This document shows positions 23,954-35,300 of a DNA stretch of 64,000 nucleotides, piece by piece. Each line of letters starts with the position of its first letter. The first letter of the stretch is position 1. A model generated the notes under the pieces. That model ran no database searches. It saw nothing but the letters and a program-made list of their open reading frames with translations, and had not been told where the DNA came from. The DNA is taken from positions 38,188,470-38,252,469 of the forward strand of contig NC_053146.1 in assembly GCF_016808335.1 (NCBI RefSeq), read 5' to 3'. A program made the translations under genes and the position numbers. This stretch comes from Panicum virgatum. Its lineage: Eukaryota > Streptophyta > Magnoliopsida > Poales > Poaceae.

Positions 23954-24345
23954 TGTCAGACCCGGGGCAGCGAGACTGCTTATAGGCATAGAATGTTCTA
24001 GAGTAAGGAATAGTACATGGATGTACCTTACCTCTCTTGTAACTACCCGAATAGGCGTAGAACTAGCTGCAGTACAAAGAAACTACCCGACTGTGTTGTA
24101 GTAGGACTCCAACTATACTCGGCTAGGACTTTCCATGTAATCTTGTCCCCCCGGATATATAAAGGCGGGCAGGGACTCCCTCGAAACACATCAACACCTA
24201 AGGCAATACAAGCAACCACACAGGATGTAGGGTATTACGCACCTTGCGGCCCGAACCTGTCTAAATCCTTGTGTTACTTGCACCATCGAGTTCTAGAGCA
24301 GTCGATCCATACCTACAATCCTACTACTAAGGGTATCCCTGAGCA
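23954..24345 (+). repeat. 3' LTR of A1
   Basis: The 392-bp LTR starts TGTCAGACCC and ends CTGAGCA. It matches the A2 5' LTR (58264-58651) along its whole length, including the TATA box (24156-24164, TATATAAAG). It follows the antisense gene and PPT as expected for a 3' LTR. PBS-like sequence follows it at 24346. Confidence 0.85.
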
Positions 24346-24763
24346 GGCTTGGCAGTAAATACCGACGGGGTTGCAGGAGACAGTCCCCTGCGCGCCGCGA
24401 CCAACGGAGCGCCATCCGGCCCTCCTTGCGCGGCGCCGCCTGCGCCAGAATCCTCAGAACTGCTCGCACCGGCCCACGCAACCTTGGCCAGCGGTCGCCA
24501 ATGTAGCGCCGGATCCGGTCGCCGCCGGAGCCCGAAGCTCCACAGCGCTCGAGGTTTCGCGGTGAAGCTCACCGGTCCGGCCTCTGCCTCCATCGCGCCT
24601 CCACCTCCACCGGGCGCCTCGCCTCGCCTCTGCCGCACCTCCGCCCTACCAAGCTGCGCCGCTAGAGGCGAGCGGTGTTGCCGGAGCTGGTGCCGCCGCC
24701 ATCGCCACCCGGAGCTGCCGTGAGTGGGAGAGAGTGAGGACGGGAGAGAGTACCGTGGATTCA
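24346..24763. other. GC-rich segment after A1 LTR, starting with PBS-like sequence
   Basis: The first 20 bases (GGCTTGGCAGTAAATACCGA) match the bases directly after the A2 5' LTR (GACTTGGCGCTAAACACAGA) at about 15 of 20 positions, so this LTR may also have served as the 5' LTR of another element. The rest is GC-rich and open in several frames on both strands, without a domain I recognise. Confidence 0.45.
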
Positions 24764-24911
24764 CTTGCTGAAGGCAAGTCAGTTAATCACTATAGCGGTG
24801 ACTTTTGATCCATTTCCGGTAGTTTGTTTGCAGATGGATGGATGAGATCTAGTGCTACAGTTCATCCAGTCACAATTTACTGTAGGCTTTTGCTGACTTT
24901 GCTTCAGCAAG
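24764..24911. mobile_element. Foldback miniature element
   Basis: A 148-bp element has terminal inverted repeats CTTGCTGAAGGCAAGTCAG and CTGACTTTGCTTCAGCAAG (two mismatches) and is flanked by TCA on both sides (24761-24763 and 24912-24914). A 3-bp duplication fits Tourist-type elements, although those usually use TAA or TTA. No coding capacity. Confidence 0.6.
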
Positions 24912-24914
24912 TCA

Positions 24915-26767
24915 GACAAGCCGGACCGGGGAGAGAGAGACAATGAGGAGGGAGTAGGGAGGGCGCCGGGGAAAGAGAAAGGATGGAAGGAGGGAGGAAT
25001 CTTTTCACCGAGATTGCGGGAGTGGTCGGGGTGGGTACGCGGGCAGGTAACGAATCGGTCTGGTGAGAAAAAATAGCTGAAATCGGCGGAATCATTTTGG
25101 TTCGTGCGTTTTTTCGGTCCATCTTTGTGCTGTCAAGCACCCAGCTCTTACATGTAGGTCCTCCAGACGTTTTTTGTGAGGGGTATGGCTAGATGAAACT
25201 TGGTGAGAATTGTTCTCAATTCTTTGAACCTTTATAGTATTGATGATTGATTCAGGTTCTGGTACTGCAACTCCATCATCCATTGTCGGAAACTCACCCG
25301 GCTCCGTGGCTGTGGCCGGCGCGCACGGTAGTGGGGCTGCGGCACGAGGAGGAGATGCGGCGTGGGCCGAGGCCGCGTCATCCGTGATGGCGGTTTCTGC
25401 ACGGCCGGGAGGAGGTGCGGTGGTGCGGCGTGCCGGGAGGAGGTGCGGTGGTGCGGTGTGGCGCCGGAGCATTGCCGGGTCGCGAGGACGGCGGAGGGAG
25501 ATGGAGCTTCGGCAGCGGGCTTTGTGGAGCTGTGACAGTGGCGTCCCTCGGTTGGGGCGGCCGCAGTTTTGGTGCCGGCTTGAGGCGACGAACGCGTGCA
25601 GTGGGGTGCCGGCACTCCAGGCGAAAGCCCTTGCCAGATTCATTCTGGTGAAATGGCGGCGGCGCCTCCGGGCGTCGTTCTCCCTGTTGAGGGCGTCATT
25701 TTGAAGTTGCAACCCTCCTGCACGAGGTCTCTAGGTGAAAACCCGGTCCAGCTCCTGGACGAGCGATGGTGGCTCCTGTGGGTGTCGTGACGTCCTTGGG
25801 CGACTTGGCCGGCCTGCTGCTCGCGATTTTCTTCGGCCGGTGGTGACAAATCTATCAGAGGGCGTGCGGAGAAGGGGTTGCCTACCTCACGCCAAGACGC
25901 CTGCTCTTTTGTTGGTGGCCGGGGGTCATCACTCGGCTGTTGTTCGCCTGCTTGCAGCATTCCGCGGTGCCTGGAGCTGCGTGGCAGTCTCCAGTGTGGT
26001 GCGGGATAGCGTTTGAAGGACGGCACTAGCGGCAATGACAATCAGTAATTACTTGGCCTGTAGCGGATCGCGACGGGGTGTTCGGCACGGCTGAACCGTT
26101 CCGGTGCGGTACAACGTTGGAAGACGGCGCGGGCGACATCTTCGGTCTTCTAGCTTGAGGGTGGCGTCTTTGTGCGAGGGGAAAAGCAACGTGATGATTT
26201 CAAACCATGGAGGTGGTCTGGCGGCTTGGTTCAGTTCCCGCGGGGGTGGGGCACCTCTTCTTGCTGCCTCGACGGCAATCCCTGAAACGAGTACGGAGCG
26301 TGGTGCCGTGTGGCGGGTTGGAGGTCCCCGCACATGAGAGAGGCGTGCTGAGTGGTGGGTTGGAGGACCCCGTACACGCGAGAGTGGCGTCCAATGGCGG
26401 AAGTGGCGTGGCCCCCGCGCATTGGGTTGCTCCGAACTTGGTGTTTTTCATGCCGTCGGGCGGTCGGTTTAGGTGCAGCAGCACTGCGGCGTTGGGTCCT
26501 GCACGGCAGTGGCCTCCTGGTGTGGTGGTGTCTGCCCCTTCTGCTCCTCTATCAACGTTGGAACACTTCAGTTGTTTCGATAGCCGCAAGAGTGCGACGG
26601 TAGGTGAAAGCTGCGGTTGTGCCTTTTCTCCTCTGTCGTCGTTGTGATTAGAGTTTGGCCGTGTTGATGTCCCAATCCAACCGGCCAGTGAGTATAGTTG
26701 AGCGCTAACCCGTACTGACGTCCCAATCCAACCGGGCGAGTTTGTTGTTTTCTTTTCTTTTTGTTTC
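24915..26767 (+). mobile_element. Probable LINE-type 3' region, upstream part (split by element C)
   Basis: The segment is GC-rich, with no RT motif visible. From about 25600 onward it looks like the non-coding 3' region of a grass LINE-type retroposon; parts near 26300 and 26350 repeat each other (GGGTTGGAGG). It ends in a T-rich stretch interrupted by C at CTGCC and continues at 35830-35920 to a poly(A) run. The left boundary is not visible, and 24915-25600 may be something else. Confidence 0.4.
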
Positions 26768-26772
26768 CTGCC

Positions 26773-29700
26773 TGTAACACCCTAATTTAAATTTCAGCTA
26801 ATTAATAATAAATTTAATTGGCTTTATTTAATTTTCTAGGATTTAATTTGCTTAGCCTTGCATTTATAAATTTTTTTTTGCTTCATAAAGTAATTAAAAT
26901 TTATTTTAGGGCTAACATGTGTGTGAATTCATGCTGGTGCATTGTTCTTTTGTTTGAGTGCTAGGTTTGAATTCAAATTTGAATTTGAATTCAAATGGTA
27001 TTAGATTGGCGAAGTGTTTGAATTAGGAAAGAAGAATAGGAGAAGAAGCAAACCAGCCCAGCAGCCCAGCTTTTTCCTCTCCCTTCGGCCCGAACCCCAC
27101 GGCCCAGCCCCGTTCGCCCCGGCCCGCGTTGCGCTGGCCCAGCTCTCCGGCCCAGCCCTCCTCTTCCCTGGGCCCGCTCCCCGCGTCCGGCCCGCACGCG
27201 CGTTCAGCCCAGCGCGCCCAGCCACGAGCGCGTCGCTTCCCCGCCGCCACTGACAGCCTTAGCCCATGCGTCAGCCGCTCTTTCCCCTCCCGCCCGCGCG
27301 CGCATTCGCCCCGCTGCCATGTGGCCCCCACATGTCGGCGCCCTTTCACCCCGCAGCCGCGTCCCTGCCTTAGTCGCTGCCAGTGCTGGCCCACCGGTCA
27401 GATCCATCCTCTCCGTCTCTCTGGCTGAGATCCCCGCTCCGCGCCCCGCTGCACTGCGCCATGTCATCCCGACGTCCACGCCGAGGATCCACGGGCCCTT
27501 GCCTTCTTAAACGCCCCAGCCCGCACTCCCTGGAACCCTAACCCTCACATCCGCCGCCCCACAACCCTAGCACAGCACCGCCGTGTGCCCGGAGTTGGAG
27601 CAGGGGACCGGCGCCGCTGTGGTCCCGCTGTTCCACTGCCGTTCCGCCAGTGCGAGCCGACACCGCCGCTCCGCCTCGGATCTAGGACCTCCGTCGCGCT
27701 CTCCTTCCACGACGTCAGCCCCCCGCGCACGAGAATCCCCAAGTGCAAGCTCCGTCGAGCCGCGCCTGCGCCGCCGAAATCCCACCGCTGCACCACCGAT
27801 CTCCGATGCCCGCATGTCCCTGCAGCACCACGCGTTGGTGAGGAACCTCCCCGAACTTCTTTCCTCTTCCTTCGTCCCTCTGCGCGTGCGAGGATTTCTC
27901 GCCGTGGTTTCGCAGCGCCGCCGCGCCATGGCAAGTGCTCACCCCTCTGTGCCTTAGCCCTGCAGAGACCCCCAGTAGATGTGCGGTACCTCTTGCATGC
28001 TCGCTGCTCCGTTAGCACCCCAAACCGACCCCCGGCATCGCACGAACGTGCGTACGCCGGCGAGCCCCTCGTGCAGACCCGCCTCTCACCGTGGCTAGTA
28101 CAGCCAGAGCCCCGATCCACTACCCTGAGTGCATAGGTGGATTAAACGTGGCGTGCTCGTGCTTCCCGGCCAAAATTCGAGCCAAAAGAACCCCGGACGG
28201 CCAACTTCGGCCCACGACGGCGAGTTCGCCGCCGCTGACCAGCGCACCGGCGGACCGCACCACCGCAGTCCCTCGCCCCCGCGCTCTGGACCGCGCGATC
28301 CAGATCCAACGGCCCGCGTTAGCCCACGCCGAGTCAAAAGGAGCAGCATACCGGTCAGCGCCCGCTACTTTGCAAAAGAGCCCCTGCGCTTTATTAGATT
28401 TGACCCGCCGTCCTGAGCAGTGTAAAAGTATTTACAGTTCAGTCCTGGTTTTTACGTTTTGAACACTTAGCTTTTTAGAATTCAAACCTGCCATCCAGCC
28501 CCTGTCCTTTTGCCCGTTAGACCCCAGATTTAATGTTTAATTATGTTTTAGTCCTCGGTTTTGCCCAGAAACCCCCTGGATCTCCAGTTTTCTTACAAAT
28601 AGGTCCCTGGAACTTGTTTTAGGCCTAGATTTTGCGTTTTAGCTCCGTTTTAGGCGTTCTTTATGTCCACGTGATCGTTGTAACACGTAGAATAGTTTCA
28701 GACTAGTTTAGTGTGCTGTTTCTATGTATTGATGTACTGTTTCTTAGCTTTTGTTAGTGTTTGCTTGTATGCTTATTGTTGTGCCTTGTTTTGGCCATGT
28801 GTTCGTGAGTAGACGCTGATCCATCTGAGGAGCCCTAGTACCAGTACCCGGAGCAGCATTCATTTTCAGATCAGTTTGAGCAGCAGCAGGAACAGTTTGA
28901 GGAAGGCAAGTATAACATGAACACTACCTATCACTTTAAATACATTTTCATACTGTATTTTAATACTGTATGCCTATAAGGATTTCCTAGCCACTTTATA
29001 TCCTTTATATATATCCTTTGGGTTGCATTTTGGTTAGTTGTGCTAGGTGCCGCGCTATAACACACTTGGTCCTTTTTAATTAATTTGATTAATGGTATAT
29101 GCAACTTAATTCTGAGAGTGGCCCTCTATGTTGGCTTGAGTGGCTCACGTCTCGTTAAAATTTGTTTTGTTAGAAACATGGTTTAGGGGGCCAGCACAGT
29201 GCTTAGTGCTTGGTTGCCCACTCTCCATAAGGACCGGTTCATAGAGCGACAACCTGGGACAACAGCGCTACCACAAGACTGGAATGGGACGGTCTTGGCG
29301 TAATAATTAGGTCTTTTTGGTTTGGAGTAACTTACCTGCGGGGCAAGGGTGGTAAGCTTCTATGTCCCTCGTACTGAGTGGCCTCGTCTGTGGTATTCTT
29401 GACGCCCACTAGACCTGCTCCATAGTCGCCGATCCAACCCTTGCGGTTATTCCTTACCAACGAGATTCTTTGTAAAGGCCTCGTAGTGAGTTTGCTAGTC
29501 ATCTCACCAAAGGAAGTGTGATGAACAACTAGCGTAGCTCACGATTTGTGGGTAAAGATGTGCAACCTCTGCAGAGTGTAAAACTGGTATACTAGCCGTG
29601 CTCACGGTCATGAGTGCCCCAGATCCTCCTTTTGATTAGTGGGGTTATCTCCTTCCGACGAGGGGGGTCCCTCTCGGGGTTACCTTGGTGGTTTGGTTTG

Positions 29701-30247
29701 GTTCTCAGTAGTAACATGATTAATCATGATTAATTACTATGTAATCGGGTTTATGGTAATTCATCAACTTGTAGTAAATAGCTTTAATAAAATTTTGCCA
29801 AGACTTAAAAGCTAATGCAGTCAGTCAGCCAACCTTAGAGCCTCATAGTTTGTGTTATATTTGTTGAGTACGGTTGTGTACTCACTCTTGCCTCTTCTAT
29901 ACTTTTTTCTCTTGGGACACTCTACTGCTGCTCAGTTCCTGCCGACACGAGGGAGTTCGCTCAGCGCTACCAGGACTACGAGGACTTCTAGGCATTCGTC
30001 TCCCAGTCGACGTACCTGTGGCGCCCTACTCAGCTTCGGAGAGTTTTTATCGTATTTGTACTTCACTTCCGTTGTATCAGACATTTTTGTCATTAATGTA
30101 ATAAATAACATTCGTATTCGCTTTATTATATCTTTTTATGTGATATGTGCTATGATATACTGTTCATTCTGTTATATATACGTGTGACTTGATCCTGGCA
30201 CGTATATGATTGCTCGGTTTATGTCCTTTTATAAACCGGGTGTTACA
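26773..30247 (+). repeat. 5' LTR of element C
   Basis: It starts TGTAACACCC and ends GTGTTACA. AT-rich ends flank a very GC-rich core (about 27040-28420). A nested inverted repeat of TTTGAATTCAAA type lies near 26967. A-rich signals such as AATAAATAACA occur near its 3' end. Open frames in the GC-rich core lack domains. Confidence 0.92.
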
Positions 30248-30250
30248 GAG

Positions 30251-30262
30251 TGGTATCAGAGC
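30251..30262 (+). promoter_or_regulatory. Primer binding site of C (initiator Met tRNA)
   Basis: TGGTATCAGAGC lies three bases after the 5' LTR and is an exact complement of the initiator-Met tRNA 3' end. Confidence 0.92.
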
Positions 30263-30812
30263 CGTATCGACTGTAGGACGAAAGCCTAGATAGAACTGGT
30301 CGAGTTTTAGGACTTCTCTCTCCAACCCTTGCCTGCTGAAACTATTTTTCTATTATACCCCTTGAATTCTATGCCTTTTACTCGTCTTGCCTTGATTTCT
30401 CTCTCTAAAGAATAGTTTTCGTAGATTTTGGCCTAAATCAGTCAGCTGACCACCATGAGTATAAGCTAGGTGACCCTTTTATAATAATACGATAGCACGT
30501 TCTGTGACGCGTTGTGTTAGTCAAGTCGTGTGTTAAACTCGGCTAAGTCGTGGAATTTGTATGCTTGTTATTATGCTACATGTTTGATTTGGATTTTTGG
30601 TTGATTGCATAGTTTAGTAGTTAAATTTGTTTAATGAAAATCAGTGTTAAGTTAAAGATAATTAATTAATAAAACGAGTTAGACCGTTGGGGGTAAAACC
30701 ATCCACTCTATCCTCTCTACCTTATCATGCCTTGGGTTTCTGTCTTGTTGAGAAGAAGGATAGCGCGAAGAGAAGGGGATATCCAGAGATTCACCGACGA
30801 GGACGTCGGTTT

Positions 30813-30841
30813 CTGTAAGGGGGTAGGGATGTGACACCCCG
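30813..30841 (+). repeat. Fossil PPT plus LTR-start sequence in leader of C
   Basis: CTGTAAGGGGGTAGGGATG is followed by TGACACCCCG. It closely matches the element's own PPT and LTR start at 32337-32364, yet lies 240 bp upstream of gag. B has the same sequence on its strand. Confidence 0.55.
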
Positions 30842-31055
30842 TCCTACAGATAGTATAAGAGAAGTTGAGAATCTCTCAGATGAAACAGAAGAGTTATGCT
30901 CTAGTTCCTTGTTCCCAGATTTATGTAACACCTATCTGGAGTTATCAGCAGTAATGCATGTGCAGTGTTGTCTAAATAGGATAGAACCTTAAATAATGGG
31001 GTTTTTCTCTCTTCCTTGATCTTACCAATCTGTATTTCCTTTTATCCCAGCTCAG

Positions 31056-32297
31056 ATGTCGGCAGAACAAAATGACCTTGGAGACCATGCAATGGGTGAT
31101 GGTGAGAAAACTTGCCCGTGTTGCTAATTCTATGGCGTTCCTTGTCGTCAAGTTCGTGCGACTGAAGATGAAGCCACAACTAGGAGGAACCAGAGGTTGT
31201 TCTCCGGTACAAAGAGAAAGAGGTCTCATCAAGAGCAGCTGGCAGAGGATTTCCTTTTCCTCGATGATCCATCGGTCGATGAGCTACAGACTATCCAGAA
31301 GAGAAAGGATCCTGAGTGCTCTAGAGATACACAGGTCAAGAACCAAGCACTCTATGATTATGTTGATGGGTTGACTATCACTATGAAGGTGATTCAGCCA
31401 CGCAGTCACAAGGAGTCCAAAGAGCAAGCAGCAGAAATAATGCAAGATGTGATGTTAAGTTCACAGGGAGGTCAACCAAGTAGCGCTTTTCACCGCCGCC
31501 GCCTGTGCTACCAATGCAGGCAAGAAGGTCATTATGCCAAAAATTGTCCTCAGAATCAGCAGTCACCGGTAGCACCAGTCCAGGACCCTTCACCAATCCC
31601 ACATACCAGTGGTGACGAGACCGACCTCATTTCCGGGAACTACTCCAAGCAAGATGCCCAGAATGATCAGGATCAGCAGCAAGCGATACCAGTGTGCAGT
31701 GATCGTACAAAGCGTGAGCAATCCAGGAAGGGACCAAAAGAGTACCTCCAGGGTAGAGTTCACCATGTGTCAGCAGAAACCATTCGGGATGATAGTCCAG
31801 TCATTCTTCATATGCTTCTAGCTAACTCATATCCAGCTATGGTGCTTTTCGATACTGGTGCTACGCATTCCTTTATTGCACAGTCTTTTGTCGAGCATCA
31901 TGGTATTCGTACTAACACATTAAAGAAGTGCATGCTAGTATCTTCACCTGGAGGACAATTGAGGTCTCATATCTCCTGCCCCAGAGTCAGTGTTTCCATA
32001 GGGAGAGTAAAGTTCAGTACAAATCTGATGGTGATAGACACCAAGGGTATTGACGTGATTCTGGGAATGGATACTCTTGCCAAGTGGGGAGTCAGAATTG
32101 ATTGTGCTCAGCGGTCGGTTCACTTGTTGGCATCTAATGGCCAAGAGGTGACAGTCAGTGCTACAGAGCCTTCTGGTTTTCTTCATCGGATGGAGGCTAG
32201 ACCCACGGATGGTATTCGCGTGGTGTCTGAATTCCCGGATGTCTTTCCGGAAGACTTGCCAGAAGAAGGAAGAGGAGTTGACGAAGACATATCCTAA
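31056..32297 (+). pseudogene. Element C gag-protease frame with one premature stop
   Basis: The ATG at 31056 (MSAEQNDLGDHAMGDGE) fixes the start by comparison with B. A TAA near 31125 replaces the Gln codon of B in CPCCQFYG; the frame is then open to 32297. Features in order: Cys cluster, basic region, KNQALYDYVDGLTITMKV, a CCHC knuckle (CYQCRQEGHYAKNC), a linker, and a retropepsin with intact LFDTGATHSF and IDVILGMDTL. It ends shortly after FPDVFPEDLPEE at the deletion junction. No capsid domain is visible before the knuckle. The intact active site suggests the protease module was acquired more recently than that of B. Confidence 0.8.
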
Positions 32298-32336
32298 TCT
32301 CTTTGCTAGCCAGCCCAAAATCTCGGGACGAGATTC

Positions 32337-32354
32337 CTGTAAGGGGGTAGGATT
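32337..32354 (+). promoter_or_regulatory. Polypurine tract of element C
   Basis: CTGTAAGGGGGTAGGATT directly precedes the 3' LTR at 32355. Confidence 0.8.
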
Positions 32355-35300
32355 TGTAACACCCTAATTTAAATTTCAGCTAATTAATAATAAATTTAAT
32401 TGGCTTTATTTAATTTTCTAGGATTTAATTTGCTTAGCCTTGCATTTATAATTTATTTTTTGCTTCATAAAGTAATTAAAATTTATTTTAGGGCTAACAT
32501 GTGTGTGCATTCATGCTGGTGCATTGTTCTATTGTTTGAGTGCTAGGTTTGAATTCAAATTTGAATTTGAATTCAAATGGTATTAGATTGGAGAAGTGTT
32601 TGAATTAGGAAAGAAGAATAGGAGAAGAAGCAAACCAGCCCAGCAGCCCAGCTTTTCCCTCTCCCTTCGGCCCGAACCCCAAGGCCCAGCACCGTTCGCC
32701 CCGGCCCGCGTTGCGCTGGCCCAGCTCTCCAGCCCAGCCCTCCTTTTCCCTGGGCCCGCTCCCCGCGTCCGGCCCGCACGCGCGTTCAGCCCAGCGCGCC
32801 CAGCCGCGAGCGCGTCGCTTCCCCTCCGCCACTGACAGCCTTGGCCCATGCGTCAGCTGCTCTTTCCCCGCCCGCCCGCGCGCGCGTTAGCCCTGCTGCC
32901 TTGTGGCCCCCACATGTCGGCGCCTTTTCACCCCGCAGCCGCGTCCCTGCCTCAGTCGCTGCCAGCGCTGGCCCACTGGTCAGATCCATCCTCTCCGTCT
33001 CTCTCGCCGAGATCCCCGCTCCGCGTCCCGCTGCACCGCGCCATGTCATCCCGACGTCCACACCGAGGATCCACGGGCCCTTGCCTTCTTAAACGCCCCA
33101 GCCCGCACTCCCTGGAACCCTAACCCTCACATCCGCCGCCCCACAACCCTAGCACAGCACCGCCGCGTGCCCGGAGTTGGAGCAGGGGACCGGCGCCGCT
33201 GTGGTCCCGCTGTTCAACTGCCGTTCCGCCACTGCGAGCCGACACCGCCGCTCCGCCTCGGATCTAGGACCTCCGTCGCGCTCTCCTTCCACGACGTCAG
33301 CCCCGCGCGCACGAGAATCTCCAAGTGCAAGCTCCGTCGAGCCGCGCCTACGCCACCGAAATCCCACCGCTGCACCGCCGATCTCCGATGCCCGCATGTC
33401 CCTGCAGCACCACGCGTTGGTGAGGAACCTCCTCGAACTTGTTTCCTCTTCCTTCCTCCTTCTGCGCGTGCGAGGATTTCTCGCCGTGGTTCCGCAGCGC
33501 CGCCGCGCCATGGCAAGTGCTCGCCCCTCTGTGCCTTAGCCTTGCAGAGACCCCCAGTAGATGTGCGGTACCTCTTGCGTGCTCGCTGCTACGTTAGCAC
33601 CACAAACCGACCCCCGGCATCGCGCGAACGTGCGAACGCCGGCGAGCCCCTCGTGCAGACCCACCTCTTACCGCGGCGAGCACAGCCAGAGCCCCAATCC
33701 ACTACCCTGAGTGCATAGGTGGATTAAACGTGGCGTGCTCGTGCTTCTCGGCAAAAAACCGAGCCAAAAGAACCCCGGACGGCCAACTTCGGCCCACGAC
33801 GGCGAGGTCGCCGCCGCTGACCAGCGCACCGGCGGACCGCGCCACCGCAGTCCCTCGCCCCCGCGCTCGGGACCGCGCGATCCAGATCCAACGGCCTGCG
33901 TTAACCCATGCCGAGTCAAAAGGAGCAGCATACCGGTCAGCACCGGCTACTTTGCAAAAGAGCCCCTGCGCTTTATCAGATTTAACCCGCCGTCCTGAGC
34001 AGTGTAAAAGTATTTACAGTTCAGTCCTGGTTTTTACGTTTTGAACCCTGAGCTTTTTAGAATTCAAACCCGCCATCCAGCCCCTATCCTTTTGCGTGTT
34101 AGACCCCAGATTTAATGTTTAATTATGTTTTAGTCCTCGGTTTTGCCCAGAAACCCCCTGGAGCTCCAGTTTTCTTACAAATAGGTCCCTAGAACTTGTT
34201 TTAGGCCTAGATTTTGCGTTTTAGCTCCGTTTTAGGCGTTCTTTATGTCCACGGGATCGTTGTAATGCGTAGAATAGTTTTAGACTAGTTTAGTGTGCTG
34301 TTTCTATGTATTGATGTACTGTTTCTTAGCTTTTGTTAGTGTTTGCTTGTATGCTTATTGTTGTGCCTTGTTTTGGCCATGTGTTCGTGAGTAGACGCTG
34401 ATCCATCTGAGGAGCCCTAGTACCAGTACCCGGAGCAGCATTCATTTTCAGATCAGTTTGAGTAGCAGCAGGAATAGTTTGAGGAAGGCAAGTATAACAT
34501 GAACACTACCTATCACTTTAAATACATTTTCATACTGTATTTTAATACTGTATGCCTATAAGGATTTCCTAGCCACTTTATATCCTTTATATATATCCTT
34601 TGGGTTGCATTTTGGTTAGTTGTGCTAGGTGCCGCGCTATAACACACTTGGTCCTTTTTAATTAATTTGATTAATGGTATATGCAACTTAATTCTGAGAG
34701 TGGCCCTCTGTGTTGGCTTGAGTGGCTCACGTCTCGTTAAAATTTGTTTTGTTAGAAACATGGTTTAGGGGGCCAGCACAGTACTTAGTGCTTGGTTGCC
34801 CACTCTCCATAAGGACCGGTTCATAGAGCGACAACCTGGGACAACATCGCTATCACAAGACTGGAATGGGACGGTCTTGGCGTAATAATTAGGTCTTTTT
34901 GGTTTGGAGTAACTTACCTGCGGGGCAAGGGTGGTAAGCTTCTATGTCCCTCGTACTGAGTGGCCTCGTCTGTGGTATTCTTGACGCCCACTAGACCTGC
35001 TCCATAGTCGCCGATCCAACCCTCGCGGTTATTCCTTACCAACGAGATTCTTTGTAAAGGCCTCGTAGTGAGTTTGCTAGTCATCTCACCTAAGGAAGTG
35101 TGATGAACAACTAGTGTAGCTCACGACTTGTGGGTAAAGATGTGCAACCTCTACAAAGTGTAAAACTGGTATACTAGCCGTGCTCACGGTCATGAGCGGC
35201 CCAGATCCTCCTTTTGATTAGTGGGGTTATCTCCTTCCGACAAGGGGTGTGCCTCTCGGGGTTACCTTGGTGGTTTGGTTTGGTTCTCAGTAGTAACATG

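Larger units (their letters stand above)
1..24345 (+). mobile_element. Tat-lineage Ty3/gypsy retrotransposon A1 (5' end outside window, two nested insertions)
   Basis: The backbone element runs as 1-198, then 8724-12011, then 21032-24345. Removing the insertions 199-8723 and 12012-21031 (each with one target duplication) rejoins sequence collinear with A2 at 58264-64000. The order protease, RNase H, second RNase H, integrase, tandem repeats, antisense gene, PPT, LTR is characteristic of Tat elements of the RIRE2/Grande type. The reverse transcriptase core is absent: the sequence passes from the post-protease region directly to the VKDVQKL segment near 8785. Several in-frame stops show the copy is dead. 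The 5' LTR and gag lie upstream of position 1. Lineage is inferred from domain order and motifs. Confidence 0.85.

Noticed and set aside
24349..24723. A 124-codon frame beginning after the A1 LTR as a gene
   Set aside because: It lacks an ATG start, is GC-rich with equally long frames on the other strand, and shows no domain.
32903..33718. Long frames (up to 271-279 codons) in GC-rich LTR cores, also at 14305, 14741, 27585 and 36068
   Set aside because: Very high GC makes stops rare on both strands. Composition is Pro/Arg/Ala with no domain, and overlapping frames are equally long.
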